Below, piece by piece: positions 42,953 to 51,226 of a stretch of 64,000 nucleotides of DNA. Location: NCBI RefSeq assembly GCF_900890425.1, contig NZ_CAAHFG010000005.1, positions 248,001 through 312,000 on the forward strand. The letters are read 5' to 3'. Each line of letters starts with the position of its first letter. Within the stretch, counting starts at the first letter, position 1. Both the position numbers and the translations under genes were made by a program. Source of the stretch: Pontiella desulfatans. GTDB taxonomy: Bacteria > Verrucomicrobiota > Kiritimatiellia > Kiritimatiellales > Pontiellaceae. The notes under the pieces are model-generated. The model searched no databases. It was not told where the DNA came from and saw only the letters and a list, made by a program, of their open reading frames with translations.

Positions 42953-44803
42953 ATGATGAATAGACTTGTATGGTGTTGCTTCGCGATGGTGGTTTCGGGC
43001 GTGGCCTGGGGCGGGGAGGTTCCGGAACTCGACAACCCGATGTCGGTGGAATATTTGGAGGCGAACCTTCGCTCGGGGCATCCGCGGTTGGTTTTCACGC
43101 CGGAGCTTGTTGCCGACCTGAAAGCGAAAACAAAGACCGACCCGGTTTTGCGGAACCTGTATGCGGCCATCAAGCTGAACGCCGAAAAGATCCATGGCCA
43201 ACCGTTGCTGGAGCGGAAGATGGTGGGCCGGCGTTTGCTGGGAACCTCGCGCGAAATGCTCTACCGAATCAATATGCTCGGGGTGGTCTACCTGGTCGAT
43301 GGCGACCCGCGAACCCTGGGGCGGATCAATGACGAGCTGTTGGCGGTTTGTGCCTTCAAGGATTGGAACCCGAAACATTTCCTCGATGTGGCGGAAATGT
43401 CGCTGGCGGTGGCGCTGGCGCTGGACTGGACCGACGGCAACCTGCCGGCGGAAACCATCAAGACGGCGGAGGCGGCCTTGTTGAGTAAAGGTCTTCTGGC
43501 CGATGGAAAGCCGCAGGCGCGCATTTTTCAGAACGACAACAACTGGAACCAGGTGTGCAATGGCGGAATGATTGCCGCATCGATCGCCTTGGCGGACACG
43601 CATCCCGAACTGGCCGCGGAAACCATCCGAAGGGCAATCGATGCATTGCCCAACGCGCTCAAGGAATACATGCCGGATGGCGTCTATCCGGAAGGTTCAA
43701 CCTATTGGGCGTATGCCACAAGCTATTCCACCGTGACGGCGGCCATGCTCGAAAGCGCGCTGGGCTCCGACTTTGGCCATCTCGACTATCCCGGCTTCAA
43801 GGAGAGCGCGGTCTTCCGCGCTTTGTGCAACGCGCCGTCGGGCATGTACTACAACTATGCCGACTGCGGTGATGGGCGTAACCGGAACGGGGATGTGGCC
43901 TTGGCCTGGTTCGCCGCCAAAACCGGCAACAAAACCTTTTTTGAAAAAGAGCGGTTCCTGCGAGCCCCGGAGGGGATGGACAAACTCGCGCGGTTGGATG
44001 GCGCGGGCATGGCCTGGCTTTGCCAGTATGAAGAGCGGGCCGAGGAAGCGGTGCCGACCGCCTGGAAGGGGGAGGGCGCGAACCCGATCGTGATCTTCAG
44101 GGGGGCGGAAGGCGATCCGCGTCAATACTACTTCGGTGGCAAGGGCGGCAAGGCCACCACCAGCCACGGCAACATGGATGCCGGCTCGTTCGTCTTCGAA
44201 CTCGATGGCGTCCGCTGGGTGGTGGATCCCGGCAACCAAAGCTACCACGCATTGGAACAGACCGGTTTCAATCTGTGGGATCGCGGGCAGGGCAGCGATC
44301 GCTGGACACTACTGACCAAAAACAACTTTGGGCACAGCACCATTACCGTGAACGACGAGTTGTTTGTGAACGAGGGTTTTGCACCGCTGGTTGAATTCAA
44401 GGATGGCGACACGCCGCAGGCGGCGTTCGACCTCACTGCGGTCCATGGCAAAAACCTCAAGGGCGCCAAGCGGACGTTTGTGAAGGAGGGCCCGGCCGCG
44501 CTGGTAATTGCCGACTCGATCGAAATCTCCGAAACGACAAAGACGGTCACCTGGCAGCTCATGACCACGGCGGAGGTCGAGGTTGTGGATGGGGGCGCCG
44601 TATTGCGGCAGGCTGGCAAGACCCTGAAGGTGGAAAACATGACACACCCGCAGCATTCCATGTCGGTGGTGCCGCTCGATCCGCCGCCGCTGGAGCTGGA
44701 TCGCCGGATCGAAGGCCTGAAGCGGCTGGAGCTGCGTCTTCCCGCCCGTGCGGCAAGCCAGCGGCTAATCAACCTGAAGGTTCGCTTGTCCGCGATGGAC
44801 TAG
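42953..44803 (+). CDS. Exported heparinase II/III-like polysaccharide lyase
   Basis: About 616 residues; GGAAAGGAAAC precedes GTG 42950 and ATG 42953/42956, and I take 42953. Signal peptide: NRLVWCCFAMVVSGVAWG. The N-terminal half is an alpha-toroid (NNWNQVCNGGMIAASIALAD, YPEGSTYWAYATSYS), and the C-terminal half is the heparinase II/III-like beta-sandwich (SHGNMDAGSFVFELDG, WVVDPGNQSYH). Asn, Tyr and His of these stretches fit the lyase active site. Family members cleave uronic-acid-containing polymers by beta-elimination. That suggests the target polymer has uronates or that this gene serves a second substrate. Confidence 0.85.
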   Translation: MMNRLVWCCFAMVVSGVAWGGEVPELDNPMSVEYLEANLRSGHPRLVFTPELVADLKAKTKTDPVLRNLYAAIKLNAEKIHGQPLLERKMVGRRLLGTSREMLYRINMLGVVYLVDGDPRTLGRINDELLAVCAFKDWNPKHFLDVAEMSLAVALALDWTDGNLPAETIKTAEAALLSKGLLADGKPQARIFQNDNNWNQVCNGGMIAASIALADTHPELAAETIRRAIDALPNALKEYMPDGVYPEGSTYWAYATSYSTVTAAMLESALGSDFGHLDYPGFKESAVFRALCNAPSGMYYNYADCGDGRNRNGDVALAWFAAKTGNKTFFEKERFLRAPEGMDKLARLDGAGMAWLCQYEERAEEAVPTAWKGEGANPIVIFRGAEGDPRQYYFGGKGGKATTSHGNMDAGSFVFELDGVRWVVDPGNQSYHALEQTGFNLWDRGQGSDRWTLLTKNNFGHSTITVNDELFVNEGFAPLVEFKDGDTPQAAFDLTAVHGKNLKGAKRTFVKEGPAALVIADSIEISETTKTVTWQLMTTAEVEVVDGGAVLRQAGKTLKVENMTHPQHSMSVVPLDPPPLELDRRIEGLKRLELRLPARAASQRLINLKVRLSAMD

Positions 44804-44915
44804 CCCCGATGCTCCACGATTCCGTGTTCGCCATGCCGCTCGAAGAATGGCATCCCGTTCCAGCTTATACCATCTTCACTTTGTATTCGGCCAAAACTTC
44901 CCTGTCGGATTGATC

Positions 44916-44990
44916 CCTCGCAGAGTCGCTGAGGTCGCAGAGCCATACAGATTAGAAAGAATTCTCTGCGCTCTCTGCGCCTCAGCGAGG
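44916..44990. repeat. CGCAGAG-type palindromic element
   Basis: CTCGCAGAGTCGCTGAGG and CCTCAGCGAGG with CTCTCTGCGC pair around an AT-rich middle. It is a variant of the ACCACAGAG family, in the 216-bp gap between the lyase and the next toxin-antitoxin pair. Confidence 0.75.
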
Positions 44991-45019
44991 AATATACCGA
45001 TAGCTAACTGAATGTGGTA

Positions 45020-45307
45020 TTACGCCGGCTTTGCAAGCGGTTGGATGTGTTTTTGTGGGCGTTGTTTGGATAGTTCGTGGGTGGTCTGGAGGTTCAGCCA
45101 GAACTCAGGCGAAGTGGAAAGCGCTTCAGAGAGTAGCCAGGCCGTGTCCGGCGTTACGCCACGCTTGCCGCGAACGATTTCATTCACCCGTTGCACCGGA
45201 ATGCCGATATGCTCCGCCAGCGCCTTTTGGCTGATGCCCAGCGGTTGCAGGAACTCGTTCAAAAGGATCAAGCCCGGATGGGTCGCTATTCTGTTTGTCG
45301 GGATCAT
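45020..45307 (-). CDS. higA: HigA-type antitoxin with XRE helix-turn-helix
   Basis: A 95-residue antitoxin of the HigA family: HPGLILLNEFLQPLGISQKA, then IPVQRVNEIVRGKRGVTPDT and FWLNLQTTHEL. It should bind the toxin encoded just upstream (45326-45616, 18 bp apart) and repress the shared promoter. The order is toxin first, as in the pair at 22684. The C-terminus is slightly longer and basic. It is one of three XRE-type antitoxins in the window. Confidence 0.9.
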   Translation of the reverse strand: MIPTNRIATHPGLILLNEFLQPLGISQKALAEHIGIPVQRVNEIVRGKRGVTPDTAWLLSEALSTSPEFWLNLQTTHELSKQRPQKHIQPLAKPA

Positions 45308-45325
45308 GTTGTCCTACCTTCCGTT

Positions 45326-45616
45326 CTAATGATAATCGACGATGGCTACGTCGGTTGCATTCACTTCCTGCCATCGGAAAACAATCCGCCATTGCGAATT
45401 GATGCGTATGCTGTGGAATCCTTTGTAATCACCTTTCAGGGCTTCCAGCCGGTTTCCGGGTGGGGAGCGCAGATCCTCCAGCGACGTTGCGGCGTTCAAC
45501 AAATCAAGTTTGTACAAGGCCTGTTGGATGATGCTCACGGGAATCCGCCGTGCCTTGGAACTTGAGTGCCCATGAAACAGATCCGACGTTGCCCGGTCTC
45601 CAAACGAAACGATCAT
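45326..45616 (-). CDS. higB: HigB-type RelE-fold toxin
   Basis: A 96-residue toxin from ATG 45616 (MIVSFGDRATSDLFHGHSSS), the usual HigB start; the longer frame adds only MF. LRSPPGNRLEALKGDYKG and SIRINSQWRIVFRWQ are family hallmarks. VAIVDYH closes the protein, as VEIVDYH does in the pair at 22684. It degrades mRNA on the ribosome when the antitoxin is lost. Repeats lie on both sides of the pair (44916 and 45761-45856). Confidence 0.9.
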   Translation of the reverse strand: MIVSFGDRATSDLFHGHSSSKARRIPVSIIQQALYKLDLLNAATSLEDLRSPPGNRLEALKGDYKGFHSIRINSQWRIVFRWQEVNATDVAIVDYH

Positions 45617-45760
45617 GAACATGGCTTAACGGATTCACGGTATCCATGCAAGCATGGGGTTGTAATATTGTGGAGGACGGGGGAATCGCTTCGCCGGGCG
45701 AAATGATTTCCGAGCTACGGTTTCCCGCTCTGTAGCCAGACCGGAACCATGCCGAAGGGC

Positions 45761-45786
45761 GGACAAGTGGGACACTTGTCCCTACC
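45761..45786. repeat. GTGGGACAC hairpin repeat, cleaner copy
   Basis: GGACAAGTGGGACACTTGTC followed by CCTACC; the arms GGACAAGTG and CACTTGTCC pair fully. Related to 23566. Confidence 0.7.
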
Positions 45787-45791
45787 CGATT

Positions 45792-45856
45792 GGAGCGAGA
45801 GGCTCTGTCTGAGCCAAACCGTTGCAGCGCATGGCTCGGACAGAGCCTCGCCCTCC
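45792..45856. repeat. GAGGCTCTGTC palindrome
   Basis: GAGGCTCTGTCTGAGCC pairs with GGCTCGGACAGAGCCTC with one mismatch, and the outer GGAG pairs with CTCC. The loop is about 15 nt. Confidence 0.75.
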
Positions 45857-45963
45857 AGTTGTTTACATCCTTTTCCCCTGATTTTCCTGTGACTTTCCCT
45901 TGGGTTTATGGCTAAATGCGCGCTTTTCATTCCAAAGTAAAAGATTCCTGCATTGGGGAAACT

Positions 45964-47169
45964 ATGAATATTGAAGAACAATTGGATTTTCTGGCATCGC
46001 GCGCCGTTGATTTCATCAACCGCGACGACCTGAAGAAAAAGCTCGAGAAATGCGCCGCCGAAGGGCGTGGCTTGCGCGTGAAATATGGCGCCGACCCGTC
46101 CGCTCCGGACATCCACCTCGGCCACGTGGTCGGGCTCAACAAGCTTCGCGAATTCCAGGATGCCGGCCACACCGTCGTCTTCATCATCGGCGATTTTACC
46201 GGCATGATCGGCGACCCCTCGGGCAAGTCGGCCACGCGCCCCGCGCTCTCGAAGGAGCAGGTGGCGAAAAATGCCGAGAGCTACAAGGAACAGGTGTTCA
46301 AGATTCTCGACCCGGAAAAAACCGAAGTCCGCTTCAACTCGGAGTGGCTTGGGGAAATGAAGTTCGAAGATGTGATCCGCCTGACCGCCCACGTTACCGT
46401 GGCGCAATTGCTCGCCCGCGACGACTTTTCCAAGCGCTATGCGGATAACCGTCCGATTTCGCTGGTGGAGTTCCTCTACCCGCTCGTGCAGGCCTACGAT
46501 TCCGTGATGGTCGAGGCCGACATCGAGCTCGGCGGTACCGACCAGCTGTTCAACCTGCTGCTCGGTCGCGAGCTGCAGAAGGTGATGGGGCAGGAGCCGC
46601 AGTGCGTCATGACCCTCCCGCTGATCGAAGGCCTCGATGGTGTCCAGAAAATGTCGAAGAGCCTCCACAACTATGTGGGAGTCGATGAAGCGCCGCGCGA
46701 CATGTACGGCAAGCTCATGAGCGTTCCGGACGATCTGATGTGGAAATATTTCGAATACATCCTCTGCTGGCCGAAGGACAAGGTGCAGGAAACCCATGCA
46801 AAGGTCGCCGGAGGCGAGCTGCACCCGCGCGTCGTGAAGGATATGCTCGGCCAGGAAGTGGTTGCGCGCTTCATCGGAGCCGACGAGGCGAAGGCCGCCT
46901 CGGAAGAATTTACGCGCATCTTTGCGCAGAAGGAATTGCCGGATGAGATTCCGGAAGTGGTCGTGCCCGCCGAAGAGATCGGCCTGCTGAACCTGATGGT
47001 TCTGGCCGGCCTCTGCAAAAGCAACGGCGAGGCCCGGCGCCTCGTCAAGCAAGGCGCGGTGAAGATCAACGACGAAAAGGTAGACGACGAACGCGCGCAA
47101 ATCATACCCGAGGACGGAATGATCATCCGTTCCGGCAAGCGCGGCTTCGCTCAAGTGACGATTGGATAA
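45964..47169 (+). CDS. tyrS: Tyrosine-tRNA ligase
   Basis: A 401-residue class I synthetase. ATG 45964 (MNIEEQLDFLASRAVDF) is the family start; the frame is open further upstream without conserved sequence. The ATP-binding HIGH motif reads HLGH at about 51-54, GGTDQLFNLLLGREL contacts the substrate, and KMSKS lies at about 229-233. The C-terminus has an S4 RNA-binding domain (KSNGEARRLVKQGAVKIN). It attaches tyrosine to its tRNA in the cytoplasm. It is a housekeeping gene marking the end of the accessory region. Confidence 0.97.
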   Translation: MNIEEQLDFLASRAVDFINRDDLKKKLEKCAAEGRGLRVKYGADPSAPDIHLGHVVGLNKLREFQDAGHTVVFIIGDFTGMIGDPSGKSATRPALSKEQVAKNAESYKEQVFKILDPEKTEVRFNSEWLGEMKFEDVIRLTAHVTVAQLLARDDFSKRYADNRPISLVEFLYPLVQAYDSVMVEADIELGGTDQLFNLLLGRELQKVMGQEPQCVMTLPLIEGLDGVQKMSKSLHNYVGVDEAPRDMYGKLMSVPDDLMWKYFEYILCWPKDKVQETHAKVAGGELHPRVVKDMLGQEVVARFIGADEAKAASEEFTRIFAQKELPDEIPEVVVPAEEIGLLNLMVLAGLCKSNGEARRLVKQGAVKINDEKVDDERAQIIPEDGMIIRSGKRGFAQVTIG

Positions 47170-47170
47170 C

Positions 47171-47234
47171 AACGTGAAGAGTGACGATTGAGTCGTGAAG
47201 GGAAATCACGCCTCACGTTTCACGTCTCACGAAA
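47171..47234. repeat. TCACG-rich intergenic repeat
   Basis: Short TCACG/CGTGA motifs recur: CGTGAAGGGAAATCACG, then CTCACG, TTCACG, TCTCACG. It fills the gap between tyrS and the yebC-family gene and can fold into alternative hairpins. Confidence 0.5.
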
Positions 47235-47253
47235 GCAACACGGAGGTTTAGAC

Positions 47254-48009
47254 ATGGCCGGACATAGTAAATGGGCAAACATCAAGCATCGTAAAGGCAA
47301 GGCCGACGCAGCGCGCGGCAAGGTCTTCAGCAAACTCGCCAAGGAAATAATGGTTGCGGCATCGGCGGGCGGCGGAAACGTGGACGACAACATATCCTTG
47401 CGCGCATTGGTGCAGAAAGCCAAGGGCGTCTCGATGCCGAAGGACAACATCGACCGCGCCATCCTCAAGGGCACCGGCGAGCTCGAGGGCGGCCAGCTGA
47501 CGGAAGGTTCCTACGAAGGCTACGCCGCCGGCGGCATCGCCGTGGTGGTCAAGGTTTTGACCGACAACAAGAACCGCTCGATCGCGGAAGTGCGCCATGC
47601 CTTCACCAAGGCCAATGCCAGCATGGCCGACCAAGGTGCCGTCAGCCGCATGTTCCAGCGCAAGGGGCAGATCTACATTGATAAAGAGCTGGTCTCGGAA
47701 GACAAGCTGATGGGCATTGTGCTTGAAGCCGGCGCCGAAGACCTCAAGACCGATGGCGACCAGTTTGAAATCATCACCGATCCAAACGATTTTGATAATG
47801 TATCCGATGCCATCACCAAGGCCGGCATCGACATGGCCGAGTCCGAAATCACCCTGATCCCCGATCTGGTCGTTGAGGTAACCGACCTTTCGCAGGCGCA
47901 GTCGATCATGAAGTTTGTCGAAGCCCTCGAAGAGCTTGACGATGTCCAGGATGTCTATACCAACTTCGACATTTCCGACGAAATCGCCGCCCAACTCGAA
48001 GCAGAGTAG
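47254..48009 (+). CDS. YebC/PmpR-family DNA-binding regulatory or translation-assisting protein
   Basis: A 251-residue protein beginning MAGHSKWANIKHRKGKADAA, the invariant start of the family; ATG 47254 follows GGAGG. SYEGYAAGGIAVVVKVLTDN and QGAVSRMFQRKGQI are the other signature stretches. Members bind DNA and regulate genes, and recent work links relatives to relief of ribosome stalling. It is about 85 bp after tyrS and ends in a clear terminator. Confidence 0.95.
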   Translation: MAGHSKWANIKHRKGKADAARGKVFSKLAKEIMVAASAGGGNVDDNISLRALVQKAKGVSMPKDNIDRAILKGTGELEGGQLTEGSYEGYAAGGIAVVVKVLTDNKNRSIAEVRHAFTKANASMADQGAVSRMFQRKGQIYIDKELVSEDKLMGIVLEAGAEDLKTDGDQFEIITDPNDFDNVSDAITKAGIDMAESEITLIPDLVVEVTDLSQAQSIMKFVEALEELDDVQDVYTNFDISDEIAAQLEAE

Positions 48010-48031
48010 GTAACCACGAGCGCTTGAGAAT

Positions 48032-48057
48032 GCCCGCCTTTCGAGGCGGGCTTTTTT
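48032..48057 (+). terminator. Rho-independent terminator
   Basis: GCCCGCC and GGCGGGC around TTTCGA, followed by TTTTTT, 22 bp after the yebC-family stop. Confidence 0.95.
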
Positions 48058-48062
48058 GCTAT

Positions 48063-48458
48063 CTAGTCAACCCGCACATCGTGTTTCGCTGCCAGCATTT
48101 TCAATGCACCATCCCGGGTCAGTAGCAGGGCGTTGTTGCGGCGGGCGAGGACGAGGTAGAGCATGTCGTATACCGGGTGCCGGGTGCGGCATGCCATTGC
48201 AAAAGCTTCCGTATAAAGTTCACGGACATCGGCCAGAGAGTCAGGAAGCTCCAGTGCCAGCTCCATGGCCGCCTCGGCATGTTCCATCGGCATGTTTTGG
48301 AACGCATGGTATTTCCAGAAGACATTGGCGACTTCTGAAGCAAACAGGTCTGGGGCAATCACCCATTTTCCTTCAGCCTGAAGATGGCTCTCTGTTTCTC
48401 TTTCGGATGGGTGAAGAACCAGGTCAACCGCGGCCGAGGGTTCCAGAACAATCCTCAT
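48063..48458 (-). CDS. vapC: VapC-type PIN-domain ribonuclease toxin
   Basis: A 131-residue PIN-domain protein. The first acidic residue is Glu (MRIVLEPSAAVDLVL) where most relatives have Asp. The remaining acidic positions are visible in LFASEVANVFWK, HPVYDMLYLVLARR and LLTRDGAL. Such toxins cut specific RNAs with Mg ions. The start overlaps the antitoxin stop by 4 bp, so translation is coupled. The altered first acidic residue might weaken activity. Confidence 0.85.
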   Translation of the reverse strand: MRIVLEPSAAVDLVLHPSERETESHLQAEGKWVIAPDLFASEVANVFWKYHAFQNMPMEHAEAAMELALELPDSLADVRELYTEAFAMACRTRHPVYDMLYLVLARRNNALLLTRDGALKMLAAKHDVRVD

Positions 48459-48697
48459 CGGGCTCGGTCTTCCTTTACCATGTCCGCCGCATCCGGAAGC
48501 TCCAACGCAGGTAGATGAGCCTCTTTTATGCGGGCCAAAAGGGCCTGCCGACGCTCGCGCGGATCTACCGTCAACTCCATTCCCCGGGCCAGGGTAACCA
48601 CCGCCTGTTGAGCCAGGCTTCGGTGTTCGCGTTTAGCATGTTCCTGCAAGGTGCCATAAAGCACTGCGGGCATTTCCCTTACTTGTAACGAGGGCAT
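48455..48697 (-). CDS. vapB: VapB/FitA-type ribbon-helix-helix antitoxin
   Basis: An 80-residue protein whose first 45 residues (MPSLQVREMPAVLYGTLQEH, then HRSLAQQAVVTLARGM) match the FitA/VapB ribbon-helix-helix DNA-binding fold. The rest (LPALELPDAADMVKEDR) is the acidic tail that blocks the toxin. The palindrome 34 bp upstream is a good operator candidate. It overlaps vapC by 4 bp. Confidence 0.83.
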   Translation of the reverse strand: MPSLQVREMPAVLYGTLQEHAKREHRSLAQQAVVTLARGMELTVDPRERRQALLARIKEAHLPALELPDAADMVKEDRAR

Positions 48698-48997
48698 CGT
48701 GGGCCTCCTGTTCTTTCACTTATCGGGAGAGTTCTGCATTTTGCATGCAGAATGCAAGCGCCGTCCTGCTGGGCCGCGTTCCGGTTGTTCCGTGCTTCTT
48801 CCCATTGCCCGGTTGCGGAGACCTGGACACGGCTTTGCCCGCATCCCCTGCGACCACTGAAAAAAATCCATGCGCCAATCTGTAATCGTGCCGTGCCCAT
48901 GCCGTTGTAATGGGTGGAAGAAAACAAATGAAGCACCAGGTTTGAAGCCGCTGACCGGGAGCTTCCGTGTTGAGCGGCATAAGCAGAGGAAATAGGC
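48698..48997. other. Gap between vapB and the lipoprotein gene
   Basis: It contains the vapBC promoter side with the palindrome at 48732 and the AGGAAA ribosome site of the lipoprotein gene near 48986. No gene is recognised in the middle. Confidence 0.55.
48732..48752. promoter_or_regulatory. Palindrome upstream of vapBC, probable operator
   Basis: TTCTGCAT and ATGCAGAA form perfect 8-bp arms around TTTGC, about 35 bp upstream of the vapB start (minus strand). Ribbon-helix-helix antitoxins usually bind such sites. Confidence 0.6.
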
Positions 48998-49423
48998 ATG
49001 AAAATGGATGGTGGAATTGAAAAAGTTGTACGGCGGACGGTAATCTTTGCCCTGATCATTATTGGCACGTTCGGGTTAACTGGCTGCAATGGTGATGGTG
49101 GAGATGATGGGGGTTATGGAGACCTGGATTCCTCCCACCTTGGCGAATGGGTTATTGTTGAAGTTGAAGACGAAGATGGAACCCGCACCAGTTTCCCCCA
49201 TGGGACTGGCCTGTCCATAGGATTTAACGACGGTTACTGCTATCTATATTTGGGTAACGTGGCCGGAACTGGAGCTCCGTATACTGCTTCCGGCAATACC
49301 GTTGAGGCAACGTGGACTGGCGATACGCTCTTCAGGGGGACGATCAGCGGCAATACAATGACCGGCACGCTTACAGATTTGGACGACGGGGGAGTCACAA
49401 GGTTCAAGGCGACCAAAGCTTAG
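48998..49423 (+). CDS. Small hypothetical lipoprotein
   Basis: A 141-residue protein with a lipoprotein signal ending in lipobox LTGC (Cys about 30), then a Gly/Asp-rich linker (NGDGGDDGGYGD) and a short beta-rich domain (HLGEWVIVEVEDEDGTRTSF, TVEATWTGDTLFRGTISGN). The last part resembles the lipocalin-like small domains that report a fit to YTASGNTV and TMTGTL repeats. No function is assigned. It is alone, with a terminator after it. Confidence 0.75.
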   Translation: MKMDGGIEKVVRRTVIFALIIIGTFGLTGCNGDGGDDGGYGDLDSSHLGEWVIVEVEDEDGTRTSFPHGTGLSIGFNDGYCYLYLGNVAGTGAPYTASGNTVEATWTGDTLFRGTISGNTMTGTLTDLDDGGVTRFKATKA

Positions 49424-49451
49424 GTCGCATTCCAACGGCATCATCAACAAA

Positions 49452-49484
49452 TGGCACTTGCTGAACCTTTCTGCAAGTGCCTTT
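49452..49484. terminator. Hairpin terminator, possibly shared
   Basis: GGCACTTGC and GCAAGTGCC with an 11-nt loop, followed by TTTT on the plus strand. It lies between the convergent lipoprotein gene and cysK. Confidence 0.85.
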
Positions 49485-49520
49485 TGGCTTCTTTCCGAAC
49501 CCGGAATACCGGGCAGCTTT

Positions 49521-50426
49521 TCAAATCAGCGCCGTGCTGAAGTAGCGCTCGGCGCGGTCGGGCAGGACGGTGACGATGTTCTTATCCTTGCCGATCTTGT
49601 GGGAGAGCTGGATGGACGACCAAATGTTGGCGCCGGACGAGGTGCCCACCAGCGCGCCCTCTTTCAGCGTGAGGTTCCGCGCGGTTTTGATGGCATCGTC
49701 GTCGGTAACGGTGATGACGTCGTCGATCATGGAAACATCCAGCACGTCGGGTATGAAGCCATCGCCGATGCCCTCGATTTTATGCAGGCCGGGTTCATGG
49801 CCGAGCAGGGCGGACACGTTGGCGGGCTCGACGGCAACAACCATGATGTCCGGATCTTTTTCCTTCAGGAATTTTCCGACGCCGGCCAGCGTTCCGCCGC
49901 TGCCGATTCCCGCGACGAATGCATCGACCTGCCCCTCCATCTGTTTCCAGATTTCGGCGGCGGTCGTCTTGTAGTGGATTTCCGGATTTCCGGGATTGGT
50001 GAATTGGCCGGGGATGTAGAGGTTGGGAATCTCCTGCTTCAACTCTTCCAACTTGGCCAGGCAGCCGTTGAGGCTCTCTTCGGCCGGCGTGCAGATCAGT
50101 TCGCCACCGAAGGCCTGGATAATCTTGCGGCGTTCCTCGCTCATGTTTTCGGGCATGACGATAATGACGCGGTAGCCCTTTTGAACGCCCACGAACGTCA
50201 CGCCGATACCGGTGTTGCCGGAGGTCGCCTCCGCAATGACCATGCCCGGTTTCAGTTCGCCGCTCTTCTCGGCTTGCTCGATCAGGTGCCGGGCCACGCG
50301 ATCCTTCACGCTACCAGCCGGGTTCAGGTATTCCGCCTTGGCATAGATGGGAAAGTCGGTGATTTTTTCAAGGCGCAACATCGGCGTGTTGCCGATCGTG
50401 TTCAAGATGTTGGTGTAATATTCCAT
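49521..50426 (-). CDS. cysK: Cysteine synthase A (O-acetylserine sulfhydrylase)
   Basis: A 301-residue PLP enzyme. ATG 50426 (MEYYTNILNTIGNTPML) is the usual start. The PLP Lys is in LNPAGSVKDR, the phosphate loop is SGNTGIG, and GIGSGGTLAGVG binds PLP phosphate. It makes cysteine from O-acetylserine and sulfide. The sulfide source could include sulfate freed by the many sulfatases, though no link is shown here. It is convergent with the lipoprotein gene. Confidence 0.95.
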   Translation of the reverse strand: MEYYTNILNTIGNTPMLRLEKITDFPIYAKAEYLNPAGSVKDRVARHLIEQAEKSGELKPGMVIAEATSGNTGIGVTFVGVQKGYRVIIVMPENMSEERRKIIQAFGGELICTPAEESLNGCLAKLEELKQEIPNLYIPGQFTNPGNPEIHYKTTAAEIWKQMEGQVDAFVAGIGSGGTLAGVGKFLKEKDPDIMVVAVEPANVSALLGHEPGLHKIEGIGDGFIPDVLDVSMIDDVITVTDDDAIKTARNLTLKEGALVGTSSGANIWSSIQLSHKIGKDKNIVTVLPDRAERYFSTALI

Positions 50427-50635
50427 TCCCAGTTCCCCAAAAGGAAACACGTTACGGCGGACAGGGCATGTTAGGCAAAATGATTATGAGCTAAATGAGG
50501 AAGCGGCCCAGGTTCTTGGAGCGTTCAAAATGCTGCATGAAATGTTTTGCCGATTATTCCGTTCCACAGAACCTTGGTTGACACCCATCGCTTCCTGCTG
50601 GATATTCGTGCGGATACGTGGAGATGGGTGGCGAT

Positions 50636-51148
50636 ATGGCAAAACAAACGGTCAGGATTTTGGGGATTGATACGTCGCTTCGTTCGACGGGCGTCGGGAT
50701 TATCGAGGTGCGGGGCGCGGAGATGCGGGCACTGGCCTATGGCCGGATCCAGAACAAGCCCAAGGTGCCGCACTCCGAGTGCCTGGAAAACATCTACAAG
50801 ACCATCTCCGACCTGATCGAGGATCATAAACCCGATTGCGCCGCGATCGAGGGGGCCTTCTTTGCCAAAAATCCGAAGACGGCCATGGTGCTGGGACAGG
50901 CGCGCGGGGCGGCCATTGCCGCCTGCGCCGTCCAGCAGTTGACCATTTCCGAGCACACGCCGCGCAAGGTGAAGTCGGCCGTTGTCGGAACCGGTACGGC
51001 CGATAAAACGCAAGTGGCCAAGATGGTGATGCGCCTGCTGAATTTAAAAGAGCAACCGCAGGAAGACGCGGCCGATGCGCTCGCCATCGCCATCTGCCAC
51101 CACCACCAACTCGCCCTTCCTAAAGAGATGCAGGCAAAAACCATTTAA
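50636..51148 (+). CDS. ruvC: Crossover junction endodeoxyribonuclease RuvC
   Basis: A 170-residue Holliday junction resolvase. ATG 50636 (MAKQTVRILGIDTSLRSTG) is chosen over 50618. The catalytic acids are Asp in GIDTSLRSTG, Glu in AIEGAFFAKN, and Asp residues in QEDAADALAIA. It cuts Holliday junctions moved by RuvAB. Its stop codon lies at the left edge of a palindromic repeat that separates it from the thioesterase gene. Confidence 0.95.
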   Translation: MAKQTVRILGIDTSLRSTGVGIIEVRGAEMRALAYGRIQNKPKVPHSECLENIYKTISDLIEDHKPDCAAIEGAFFAKNPKTAMVLGQARGAAIAACAVQQLTISEHTPRKVKSAVVGTGTADKTQVAKMVMRLLNLKEQPQEDAADALAIAICHHHQLALPKEMQAKTI

Positions 51149-51219
51149 CCACAAAGCCACGAAGGACTCGAAGAAACCGCTTTGAGACTCTTGGTGCACT
51201 TCGTGACTTTGTGGTTTAA
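51145..51219. repeat. ACCACAAAG-type palindrome
   Basis: TTAACCACAAAGCCACGAAG pairs with CTTCGTGACTTTGTGGTTTA, around a middle of about 34 nt. It overlaps the ruvC stop codon. Confidence 0.85.
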
Positions 51220-51226
51220 TTTTCCC

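Larger units (their letters stand above)
45617..45963. other. Gene-free repeat region before tyrS
   Basis: About 350 bp with two palindromic repeats (45761 and 45792) and no gene. Bases 45860-45963 probably contain the tyrS promoter; no T-box-type leader is recognisable. Confidence 0.65.

Noticed and set aside
45860-45963. T-box leader before tyrS
   Set aside because: The space is short and no T-box consensus or specifier stem was found.
49458-50474. Plus-strand frame of 338 codons opposite cysK
   Set aside because: cysK is unmistakable on the minus strand; the plus frame has no conserved features.
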